IMG/VR virus record: IMGVR_UViG_3300023175_000155
Location: 1 to 29,125 of that record
Reading direction: 5' to 3' (one strand)
DNA: 29,125 bases
From: a virus
A program made the position numbers and the translations under genes. Shown here piece by piece: positions 8,392-15,564 of the stretch (position 1 is its first letter; each line of letters starts with the position of its first letter). The notes below the pieces were generated by a model. The model saw nothing but the letters and a program-made list of their open reading frames with translations, was not told where the DNA came from and did no database searches.

Positions 8392-8420
8392 CAAGTGAAT
8401 CAGCCTCCTGATTAGTCTTG
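8392..8420 (+). promoter_or_regulatory. Third leader hairpin with anti-Shine-Dalgarno loop
   Basis: AATCAG at 8398-8403 pairs with CTGATT at 8408-8413 around a CCTC loop. CAAG at 8392-8395 and CTTG at 8417-8420 extend the stem across a small internal loop. CTCCT at 8405-8409 is complementary to the capsid Shine-Dalgarno AGGAG at 8449-8453, so hairpin formation and ribosome-site masking would exclude each other. This is a prediction from the sequence only. Confidence 0.45.
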
Positions 8421-8448
8421 CGAGTTTGTATCTGTAAAATGCTAAAAT

Positions 8449-8453
8449 AGGAG
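8449..8453 (+). promoter_or_regulatory. Shine-Dalgarno of the major capsid gene
   Basis: AGGAG lies 8 nt before ATG-8462 within an A/T-rich, open stretch. The same GGAGATT context is repeated ahead of the next gene at 9540-9546. It is among the strongest ribosome sites in the window, as expected for the most abundant virion protein. Confidence 0.8.
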
Positions 8454-8461
8454 ATTTAAAA

Positions 8462-9538
8462 ATGGCATTTACTTCCGCAGCGGGGTATGGCAATCTTCCT
8501 AACGGTAATTTTTCACCCGTAATTTACAGCAAACAGGTGCAACTTGCTTTCCGCAAGTCTGCTGTTGCTGAAGCAATCACCAATAACGACTACTTTGGTG
8601 AGATTGCGCAAATGGGTGATTCCGTTCGGATCATTAAAGAACCCGAAATCACAGTTAAGGCTTACGAGCGTGGTACAACCATCACTCCGCAAGACCTTGA
8701 CGATGAAGACTTCAACCTGACAATTGACAAAGCTAACTACTTTGCATTTAAGGTTGACGACATTGAAGAGGCACACAGCCACGTAAACTTCCAGTCACTG
8801 GCAAGTGATCGTGCTGCGTACCGTTTGGCTGACCAATTTGACCAAGACGTTCTTGGTTACATGTCAGGATACAAACAGTCTGCACTGCACAGCAATGCTG
8901 ACACAGTAAACACAACCATTAATGGTTCTGTTGCTGTATCAACTGCTGGTACAGATGAACTGCTTGCATCAATGAAGTTGGACGCATCTGACTTCTCTGA
9001 CGGTGCAGGTACAGTAGGTAACGCAGGTGAAGCCATTGCTATCCAGCCTCGTACTGGTGGCGCAACTGACGCAACTCCTGCTGCTGGTGATACACACCCA
9101 TTGACTTTGATTGCACGTATGGCTCGTCTTCTTGACCAGCAAAACGTGGACTCACAAGGTCGCTGGATTGTGCTTGACCCAGTGTTCATGGAAGTATTGA
9201 AAGACGAAGATTCTCGTCTGTTCAATGCTGATTTTGGTGGTTCTGGTCTGCAAAATGGTCAGATTGCTACCCAAATCCACGGCTTCCAAGTTTATCAGTC
9301 TAACAACTTGCCTTCAGTTGGTACTGGTCCATCATTCGCTGGTGCGAACAGTTCAACCAACTACGGTGTGATTGTTGCTGGTCACTCTTCTGCTGTTGCT
9401 ACTGCAGAACAGATCAACAAGACTGAAACTTACCGTGATCCTGATAGCTTTGCCGACATTGTTCGGGGAATGCATTTGTATGGTCGCAAGATTCTCCGTC
9501 CAGAGGCTCTTGTCAACGCCATTTACCACTTAGCGTAA
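8462..9538 (+). CDS. Major capsid protein (HK97-like fold expected)
   Basis: The product is 358 residues and forms the icosahedral shell. Supporting features are its place after the scaffold, its own promoter and strong ribosome site, its typical length, and a composition rich in Asp, Ala and Thr with no cysteine. Recognisable stretches include the N-terminal NGNFSPVIYSKQVQLAFRKS, the MGDSVRIIKEPEITVKAYER region that resembles the E-loop and P-domain start of phage coats, and the C-terminal TYRDPDSFADIVRGMHLYGR near the end. Similar coat proteins are common in marine podoviruses. There is no N-terminal protease-like extension and no visible prohead protease gene nearby, so maturation by cleavage is unlikely, consistent with a separate scaffold. 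The fold is inferred from family resemblance. Confidence 0.9.
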   Translation: MAFTSAAGYGNLPNGNFSPVIYSKQVQLAFRKSAVAEAITNNDYFGEIAQMGDSVRIIKEPEITVKAYERGTTITPQDLDDEDFNLTIDKANYFAFKVDDIEEAHSHVNFQSLASDRAAYRLADQFDQDVLGYMSGYKQSALHSNADTVNTTINGSVAVSTAGTDELLASMKLDASDFSDGAGTVGNAGEAIAIQPRTGGATDATPAAGDTHPLTLIARMARLLDQQNVDSQGRWIVLDPVFMEVLKDEDSRLFNADFGGSGLQNGQIATQIHGFQVYQSNNLPSVGTGPSFAGANSSTNYGVIVAGHSSAVATAEQINKTETYRDPDSFADIVRGMHLYGRKILRPEALVNAIYHLA

Positions 9539-9551
9539 AGGAGATTAAATC

Positions 9552-10037
9552 ATGGCTTTAGGTGATAATACTCTTCAGGCCGCACGTGGTAATTCACAGC
9601 GTGGTCGTAACCCATACTTTGTGTCAACAATTGTAGACATTGCAACAGCATTGTCAGACAAGGGTTCTGCTCTTGCTGCTGCTGATGTAATTCCTGCAAT
9701 TGCGGTTCCAAAAGGTACTTGCATTTTGAATGCAGGTATCGAAGTTGATACAGCACAAACTTCTGCTTCTGCTCTGACCCTTGATTTGGGTACAGGCGTA
9801 GATGCTGACGTTTTTGTAGATGGCTTTGACGGCACATCTGCAGCAGGTGTTGTAGCACAGAACCCAGCAGTGTACCAGCCAGTAATGGCTGTAGCTGATG
9901 ACAACATTGACCTGAAGATTGCAACTCTTACAGGCACATTGTCAACAGGTAAGTTCCGTGTTTGGGCAATCCTAATGGATTGTACTGATCCCGGTTCACT
10001 GACTGCTGCTGAAGTAGATCGTGACACTCTTGCCTAA
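9552..10037 (+). CDS. Putative capsid decoration protein
   Basis: The product is 161 residues, acidic, rich in Ala, Asp, Thr and Val, and with a pattern of short beta strands (VPKGTCILNAGIEVDTA, ALTLDLGTGVDADVFVDGF, GTLSTGKFRVWAILMDC). It has two cysteines, near residues 57 and 144, and no membrane segment. It follows the capsid gene by 13 nt with a copy of the capsid ribosome site, and the terminator comes right after it. It therefore shares the capsid transcript and is probably made in similar amounts. That argues for a shell-binding cement or decoration protein, although a head-fibre role is possible. Proteins of this type follow the coat gene in many marine phages, but I know of no biochemical assignment. 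Confidence 0.68.
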   Translation: MALGDNTLQAARGNSQRGRNPYFVSTIVDIATALSDKGSALAAADVIPAIAVPKGTCILNAGIEVDTAQTSASALTLDLGTGVDADVFVDGFDGTSAAGVVAQNPAVYQPVMAVADDNIDLKIATLTGTLSTGKFRVWAILMDCTDPGSLTAAEVDRDTLA

Positions 10038-10042
10038 ATAGT

Positions 10043-10080
10043 TGAGGGGGCAGGGCAACTTGCCCCTTCACTTTTCTTTT
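10043..10080 (+). terminator. Intrinsic terminator after the capsid genes
   Basis: TGAGGGGGCA at 10043-10052 pairs with TGCCCCTTCA at 10061-10070 to give 10 bp (one G-U) around an 8-nt loop. The T-rich tract CTTTTCTTTT follows at 10071-10080. It lies 6 nt after the stop of the decoration gene and 13 nt before the start codon of the tail adaptor. I see no new promoter behind it, so downstream genes probably depend on read-through. Confidence 0.85.
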
Positions 10081-10092
10081 GAGGAACCTTAA

Positions 10093-10821
10093 ATGGCTAC
10101 AACATTTTTACAATTAGTAAATCAAGTAAACAGACGTTTGAATGAAGTTGAACTAACTTCCGCAAACTTTGCAAGTGCGACAGGTTTTTATGCACATGCA
10201 AAGGATGCAGTTAATGCATCTATTAGATATATAAATCAATCTGAATTTGAGTGGCCTTTTAATCACAATACACAGACTACCACACTAACGGCTAATCAGA
10301 GCCGTTATTCTTTTCCTGCTGACTGTAAAGTAATTAACTTTGATACTTTTAGAATTAAAGAAAATAGTTCATTAGGTAATTCTACTACACGTATACTGCC
10401 TATGACATATGAAGAATACTTAGATAAATTTGTAGCACAAGAATATAACAACACCAGTTTTCAAGGTGTTCCCACCCGTGTAGTACATGCCCCTTCCCTT
10501 GAATTTATTTTAACACCAGAACCAAACGCTGCGTATGAGTTAGTGTACGAGTACTTTAACTTTTCATCAGACTTGTCTGCAAACAGCGATACAATAGTAA
10601 TACCAGATAGGTTTGTTCACGTAATTGTAGACGGTGCTATGCACTATGCATATTTGTTCCGTGGTAATACACAAGACGCATTGGTAATGAAAGAAAAGTT
10701 TGATGAAGGCATTAAATATATGCGTTCAATGTTGATTAATCGTACACGGTATGTACGTTCTTATATGATTCCGCAAAACACAGGTGGTGGACTTAGATAC
10801 GGATATTCTTCGATAACATAG
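10093..10821 (+). CDS. Head-to-tail adaptor (tail tubular protein A-like)
   Basis: The product is 242 residues. It likely forms the ring that joins the portal to the short tail, equivalent to T7 gp11 or P22 gp4. The N-terminal half is helical (FLQLVNQVNRRLNEVEL, HAKDAVNASIRYINQSEFEW), followed by a beta part with a SRYSFPADC motif, then VPTRVVHAPSLEFILTPEPN, and a helical C-terminal part with DRFVHVIVDGAMHYAYLFRG. This order of helical bundle and beta-sheet elements is what I know from tail tubular A proteins of marine T7-like phages. ATG-10093 has AGGA about 7 nt upstream, directly beyond the terminator. The next gene starts 9 nt after its stop and has the size expected of the partner nozzle, which supports the call. 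Confidence 0.8.
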   Translation: MATTFLQLVNQVNRRLNEVELTSANFASATGFYAHAKDAVNASIRYINQSEFEWPFNHNTQTTTLTANQSRYSFPADCKVINFDTFRIKENSSLGNSTTRILPMTYEEYLDKFVAQEYNNTSFQGVPTRVVHAPSLEFILTPEPNAAYELVYEYFNFSSDLSANSDTIVIPDRFVHVIVDGAMHYAYLFRGNTQDALVMKEKFDEGIKYMRSMLINRTRYVRSYMIPQNTGGGLRYGYSSIT

Positions 10822-10830
10822 GGGTAATTT

Positions 10831-13011
10831 ATGGCTGACGCATGGAAAACCTATGCCGTTGAGTTTCGTGGTGGTCTTATTAGTAATCTATCACCTTTAC
10901 AGCAAGGTATTAACGCACCGGGTAGCGCAAGAATACTACGTAACTTTGAACCGTCTGTTGAGGGTGGCTATCGTAGAATTGAGGGCTATGACAAATACGA
11001 CAGTAATATAATTCCGCCTTATGGCGCACCAAAGGTACACGGCGGTAGTCAAAGCGGCACATCACTTACAATAGCGAATATACATCAAACACCAGTCGCA
11101 GGTGATGTGTTAACATTTACAGGTGGTGCAGTAGCAGGTGGATCACAGACAGGTACATCACTAGACGTAGATGGATTAGATGTAGCACCATCCGCAAGCG
11201 ATACATTTACTATAGCAGGTGACACAACTGTATATACAGTAAGCGCAGCAACGGCTCTTGTCGGTACAGCATCTACGCTTACAATAACACCAACACTAGC
11301 AGTTACTCCAGCAGATAATGCTGTTCTTAGTTTTAGATATAGTATAGCCACAGGTGGTGTAAGTTTTTCTGCAAGCGTAAACAGAGCAACATTAACACTT
11401 GACCAGACAATGGTGGTTAATCCGTCAGATCAAGATGATGTTACGTTTGTATCTACTGTACTAAACTATTTAGCACTAGGCGTAGCAAGTTGGGAAAGCC
11501 AAGCCATTGTTGCTAAAAATGATGACATATATAGTACTACAGGTACTGGCTATACTAAAATAAATGTTCCTAGTTATGGTACGGTATTAGTAAACGGTGG
11601 AAGTCAAACAGGTTCATCTTTAGCAGTAGATGGTTTAGACGCTACGCCGCAAGCACAAGACCAGTTTACTATTGCAGGTGTAGACTTAGTATACACAGTT
11701 ACGGCAGCACCTACAGTTACATCGGGTGCAGCGACCATTAGCATAGACCCGGCACTTAACTCTAGCCCAGCAGACAATGCCGCTATTACGTTTATATCTA
11801 CCAGTAGAGAAGGTGCCTCACGCACACGATTTGCTAAGTACAACTACGATGGTACACAAAAGATTGCTATAGTTGACGGTGCTAATGCACCAGCCACGTA
11901 TGATGATAGCACATTTACAGTATTAAATGACGCTCCGGCAGATGTAAAAGGCGCATCTTTTGTAAGTAACTTTAAAAATGCTTTGTTCTTTGGTAAAGGA
12001 ACTAACCTTAATTTTACTGCACCGTATACAGATAATGACTTTTCAGTAGCCAACGGCGCAGGTGCAATTAATATAGGTTCACCCATTACTGGATTAGAAG
12101 TGTTTCGTGACCAGCTAATTATTTTTACTGAAGTATCTATACAAAGATTAGTTGGTAACACTATTGCAGACTTTACATTACAACCAGTAACAAACGACAT
12201 TGGCTGTATTGAAAGTGACACCATTCAAGAAGTCGGTGGTGACATTATGTTCTTGGCACCTGATGGTCTGCGACTGTTGAGTGCAACAGATAGAATTGGC
12301 GACTTTGGATTAGGCGTTGTATCTAAGGCTATACAGGATAACTTAACTACATTTATTTCGGCAAACACAAATTTTTCAAGCTGTGTTATCAGAGAAAAAT
12401 CACAGTATAGAATATTAGGATACAACAACAATATTACACAAGAGAATGCCCAAGGTATTATTGCTACGCAGTTTGCAGAGCAGGGTGGTGCAAATATGCA
12501 GTATGCGGAAACAAGAGGCATACGAGCATATGTAGCAGACAGTAACTACCACTTAAATACAGAAGTCGTGGTCTTTGCTAATAATGATGGCTACTTGTAT
12601 CAAATGGAGTCGGGAAGTGATTTTGATGGTACAGCAATTACAATTACTTTTGCTACGCCATTTATTCCAATTGAAGATCCACGTGTACGAAAAACTTTTT
12701 ACAAGATATTTTTGTACACAGACCCGCAAGGTAGTGTGGCATTTGATTTAAGTCTAAAGCTAGATTTTGACGAATCTGGCATAATACAACCAGCACCTAT
12801 TAACATTCAAAACACACAAGGTACTGTTGGTTTCTTCGGACAAGGCACATTTGGTGTAACATCATATGGAGCCAAGCTAGTTAAACTATTTGAAAGTCAA
12901 GTTGTTGGTTCAGGATTTGCAGTTTCATTCTTGTTTGATTCTGCTACAGAGGCACCGCCGTTTTCCCTTGACGCATTAACGGTAGAGTATGCCACTAACT
13001 CAAGAAGGTAA
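10831..13011 (+). CDS. Tail nozzle-like protein (tail tubular B / stabilisation protein type) with inserted repeats
   Basis: The product is 726 residues. The N terminus EFRGGLISNLSPLQQGI followed by ARILRNFEPSVEGGYRRIEG is the hallmark start of nozzle proteins from short-tailed phages. A central region from about residue 340 (KYNDGTQKIAIVDGANAPATYDD in spirit, then NFKNALFFGKGTN, FRDQLIIFTEVSIQRLVG and DIMFLAPDGLRLLSAT) reads as a beta-propeller. It is comparable to T7 gp12 or P22 gp10. Residues 71-321 contain two and a half copies of a 66-residue beta repeat beginning GGSQTG, which enlarge the protein. It would sit at the tail tip below the adaptor, with the fibre genes next. The family is inferred from motif and position; the split between nozzle and stabilisation types is not settled. 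Confidence 0.77.
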   Translation: MADAWKTYAVEFRGGLISNLSPLQQGINAPGSARILRNFEPSVEGGYRRIEGYDKYDSNIIPPYGAPKVHGGSQSGTSLTIANIHQTPVAGDVLTFTGGAVAGGSQTGTSLDVDGLDVAPSASDTFTIAGDTTVYTVSAATALVGTASTLTITPTLAVTPADNAVLSFRYSIATGGVSFSASVNRATLTLDQTMVVNPSDQDDVTFVSTVLNYLALGVASWESQAIVAKNDDIYSTTGTGYTKINVPSYGTVLVNGGSQTGSSLAVDGLDATPQAQDQFTIAGVDLVYTVTAAPTVTSGAATISIDPALNSSPADNAAITFISTSREGASRTRFAKYNYDGTQKIAIVDGANAPATYDDSTFTVLNDAPADVKGASFVSNFKNALFFGKGTNLNFTAPYTDNDFSVANGAGAINIGSPITGLEVFRDQLIIFTEVSIQRLVGNTIADFTLQPVTNDIGCIESDTIQEVGGDIMFLAPDGLRLLSATDRIGDFGLGVVSKAIQDNLTTFISANTNFSSCVIREKSQYRILGYNNNITQENAQGIIATQFAEQGGANMQYAETRGIRAYVADSNYHLNTEVVVFANNDGYLYQMESGSDFDGTAITITFATPFIPIEDPRVRKTFYKIFLYTDPQGSVAFDLSLKLDFDESGIIQPAPINIQNTQGTVGFFGQGTFGVTSYGAKLVKLFESQVVGSGFAVSFLFDSATEAPPFSLDALTVEYATNSRR
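11137..11334 (+). repeat. Beta-repeat copy in nozzle-like protein (residues 103-168)
   Basis: This copy begins GGSQTGTSLDVDGLDVAPSA and ends near TPADNAVLSF. It matches the copy at 11596-11793 over 66 residues. A shorter, more divergent copy lies just upstream at residues 71-98 (GGSQSGTSL). The set looks like inserted Ig-like or similar beta-sandwich units. Confidence 0.75.
11596..11793 (+). repeat. Beta-repeat copy in nozzle-like protein (residues 256-321)
   Basis: This copy begins GGSQTGSSLAVDGLDATPQA and ends SPADNAAITF. It keeps the FTIAG, VYTV and PADNA landmarks of the copy at 11137-11334 at the same spacing, while the DNA has diverged. Propeller-like sequence resumes right after it. 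Confidence 0.75.
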
Positions 13012-13016
13012 AAACT

Positions 13017-15563
13017 ATGGGAACAGGATACACTAGAAACGATACAGCTAATAATATTGCTGACGGTAACGTAATTAACGCTGCTGACTTTGATGGCGAA
13101 TATGATGCCATTGAAGCAGCCTTTAATGCTACCACAGGACATACGCACGATGGTACTGCTGCAGAAGGTGGGCCAATTACGGTGGTTGGTCCTGTGCAAG
13201 ATGTGGTTGTGTCGTCTACAGAAATGCGTCCTAAGACGACTAACACACTAGACCTTGGTACATCTTCTCTTGAGTATAAAGACCTTCACCTTGCTGGTAC
13301 AGCTAATCTTGTAAATGTGACTACTACTGGCGATGTTACTCTTACAGGCGCAGCTAATAACGTAGTATTTGATGCCAGCGATAATGCACTGGAGTTTGCG
13401 GATAGTGCTAAAGGTGTGTTTGGTACAGGCAATGATTTGCAGCTATACCACGATGGAACAAATAGTTATATTGAAAATAATACTGGCGAACTTTTTGTAC
13501 AAGGTGATGGCATTACACTTCGTAGTGACACAGGTACAGAAACTTATATTGCAGCAGATGTAAATGGTGCAGTAGAATTATATTATGATAACAGCAAGAA
13601 ATTTGAAACAACATCAACGGGTGTTGCAATTACAGGTAGTCTTGCACTAGATGGTATACATCTTGACGATACTGAAAAAGCTACATTTGGTAATAGTGTT
13701 GCACCCGATTTAGAAATATACCATGATGCTACTAATAGCTACATTGAAAACAACACAGGTGAATTATATGTTCAGGGCGATAACATTACTTTGCGTAGTG
13801 ACACAGGAACTGAACAGTTTATTGCTATGGACGTTAATGGTGCGGTAGAAATATACCATGACAATGTAAAGAAATTTGATACGGACGCAGACGGTATAAA
13901 TGTAACTGGGCAGATTGATGTTAGCACAGATGTTAATATTACTGGTGACTTAGATGTTGGTGATGATGTTACGTTATCATCAGATGGTGCTATAATTAAT
14001 TTTGGTGCAGCCCCTACTGATGTAACACTTACCCACGTAGCAGATACTGGTCTTACACTTAATGTAGAAAACTCTACCACCAATGCTGTTACTGACGTTC
14101 TTAAACTGCAAGCACAAAGCAGTGGTACACCTGCTGTGGGCATTGGTACTGGTATTGAGTTCTCTACAGAAACTGCTTCAGGAACGCTTGAAACAGGCGG
14201 TGTAGTTGAATCTGTAACTACTGGATTAACTCCGGGTTCTGAAGAATTTGACCTCATATTTAAAACCATGTCATCTGGTGCTGCTGCTGCAGAACGCTTG
14301 AAGTTAAATGCTTCTGGTGCTACCGTTGGTAATGTTAATGTAAATGGTAACACGGTTAGTAGTACAGACACCAATGGTGATATTAACCTGTCACCAAATG
14401 GAACTGGTACAGTTGTAATTAACACAGACCTTGATGTTGATAACATTAACATTAATGGTAACGCTATTACAAGCACGGATGCTAACGGCAATATTGCCCT
14501 TACACCAAACGGAACTGGTGAAGTTGATATTAGCAAAGTCGACATTGACAGCGGTGCTATTGATGGTATCACATTAGGTACAAACAGCCCGGTTACTGAA
14601 GCACAGATAGATAACATCAACATCAACGGTAATGCTATCACATCAACAGATACAAACGGCAACATTACACTGACACCAGATGGTACAGGTGAAGTTGATA
14701 TTAGCAAGGTTGACATTGATAGTGGTGCTATTGATGGTGTAACCATTGGTACAAATAGTGCTGTAACCGATTTACGTGTAGATAATATTCAAATTGATGG
14801 AAACACAATATCAAGCACAGACCTCAATGGTAATGTTACTATTACGCCTAACGGAACAGGTGATGTTAACGTAGGTGTGTTTACTTTTGACGCAGATCAA
14901 AGTGTAGGCGTAGGTCAAGATAATTATGTGTTGACATATGATAATACTGGTGGTAAAATACAACTTGAAGCATTACCGGGAACAAGTATATCAAGTGACA
15001 CATCACCTGCTTTGGGTGGTACACTTACTGCTGATGGCTTTAACATTGAGTTTGATGACAGTGGTGCAGCAACAGATGACCGCTTGCGGTTTGGTACAGG
15101 TAATGATTTAGAAATTTATCACAATGGTACAGACAGTATTATTGATAATGCTACGAGTGAAGGTAGTATCAAAATACAAGATACTTCGTCTACTGTAGTA
15201 GAGATTGATGCTGCAGGTGTAACGGTAACAGGACGTGCTTTAAGTTCAGATGGAACTGACGCTATAACAACCGACTCACCAAGTGCCAATGTCATCACTT
15301 TTGATTTGACTGACAACACCAATTTCCAAGCTACCACAACAGGTGATGATGAACTTACCTTTAGCAATACTGTAGCTGGTCAATCAGGCAATATCTTCTT
15401 AACTACTGGTGGTGGCACAATCAGTGCTAACGCTATGGTAGCTATTAACGCAGATGCCTTAACAGCATTAGCTACTGCTGGCGTATATCACCTAGCATAC
15501 TTTGTAAAAGCTGCAACAGGTGACAATAGAGTTTTGGTTTCTGTATCAGGGGCATTAACATAA
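13017..15563 (+). CDS. Repeat-rich tail fibre
   Basis: The product is 848 residues, Asp/Asn/Thr/Gly-rich and almost all predicted beta. The N terminus NDTANNIADGNVINAADFDG and GHTHDGTAAEGGPI is a common phage fibre attachment start. Residues 135-298 hold two copies of a roughly 74-residue unit with YHDGTNSYIENNTGEL, and a third partial copy starts at residue 692. Residues about 438-621 hold four copies of a unit with INGNAITSTD and LTPNGTGEVDISK. The C-terminal part, AGQSGNIFLTTGGGTISANA onward, looks like a capping or tip domain. Trimeric shaft and host-receptor binding are inferred from this build. It follows the nozzle gene by 5 nt and precedes the giant tail protein by 1 nt, giving two linked adhesion genes. 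Confidence 0.87.
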   Translation: MGTGYTRNDTANNIADGNVINAADFDGEYDAIEAAFNATTGHTHDGTAAEGGPITVVGPVQDVVVSSTEMRPKTTNTLDLGTSSLEYKDLHLAGTANLVNVTTTGDVTLTGAANNVVFDASDNALEFADSAKGVFGTGNDLQLYHDGTNSYIENNTGELFVQGDGITLRSDTGTETYIAADVNGAVELYYDNSKKFETTSTGVAITGSLALDGIHLDDTEKATFGNSVAPDLEIYHDATNSYIENNTGELYVQGDNITLRSDTGTEQFIAMDVNGAVEIYHDNVKKFDTDADGINVTGQIDVSTDVNITGDLDVGDDVTLSSDGAIINFGAAPTDVTLTHVADTGLTLNVENSTTNAVTDVLKLQAQSSGTPAVGIGTGIEFSTETASGTLETGGVVESVTTGLTPGSEEFDLIFKTMSSGAAAAERLKLNASGATVGNVNVNGNTVSSTDTNGDINLSPNGTGTVVINTDLDVDNININGNAITSTDANGNIALTPNGTGEVDISKVDIDSGAIDGITLGTNSPVTEAQIDNININGNAITSTDTNGNITLTPDGTGEVDISKVDIDSGAIDGVTIGTNSAVTDLRVDNIQIDGNTISSTDLNGNVTITPNGTGDVNVGVFTFDADQSVGVGQDNYVLTYDNTGGKIQLEALPGTSISSDTSPALGGTLTADGFNIEFDDSGAATDDRLRFGTGNDLEIYHNGTDSIIDNATSEGSIKIQDTSSTVVEIDAAGVTVTGRALSSDGTDAITTDSPSANVITFDLTDNTNFQATTTGDDELTFSNTVAGQSGNIFLTTGGGTISANAMVAINADALTALATAGVYHLAYFVKAATGDNRVLVSVSGALT
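13419..13637 (+). repeat. Fibre repeat A, copy 1
   Basis: This is residues 135-207 of the fibre, starting FGTGNDLQLYHDGTNSYIEN. The protein sequence is close to copy 2 at 13686-13910, while third codon positions differ often. A partial third copy starts at 15090. Confidence 0.85.
13686..13910 (+). repeat. Fibre repeat A, copy 2
   Basis: This is residues 224-298 of the fibre, with DLEIYHDATNSYIENNTGEL and ITLRSDTGTE in the same spacing as copy 1. The short segment between the copies (LALDGIHLDD) is probably a linking strand. Confidence 0.85.
14329..14880 (+). repeat. Fibre repeat B, four tandem copies
   Basis: Four copies begin near 14332, 14444, 14614 and 14785, each with NxNxNGNxxxSTD followed by a TPNGTG-like turn. 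Copies two and three (170 nt apart) share the long stretch GEVDISKVDIDSGAIDG at protein level but differ at many silent sites. The spacing of 112-171 nt shows length change by the optional SKVDIDSGAIDG part. Confidence 0.85.
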
Positions 15564-15564
15564 G

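Noticed and set aside
8307-8461. Possible tRNA in the capsid leader
   Set aside because: No acceptor stem, T-loop or anticodon arm pattern can be fitted; the hairpins are better explained as an mRNA leader.
9575-10027. Minus-strand open frame opposite the decoration gene
   Set aside because: It is a shadow of an Ala/Asp/Thr-rich gene that has its own strong ribosome site and terminator on the + strand.
13772-14746. Long open frame on the minus strand (324 codons) opposite the fibre gene
   Set aside because: It mirrors the repeat-rich fibre, whose Asn/Asp/Thr/Gly codons avoid stops on the other strand; its product is Ser/Pro/Val low-complexity with no ribosome site or family resemblance.
14329-14880. 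CRISPR-like regular repeats
   Set aside because: The repeats are coding, in frame, diverged at silent sites and unevenly spaced, and no cas gene is present.
14933-14950. TTGACA followed by an A/T-rich stretch inside the fibre gene
   Set aside because: The spacing to the -10-like bases is far too short and it lies within coding sequence.
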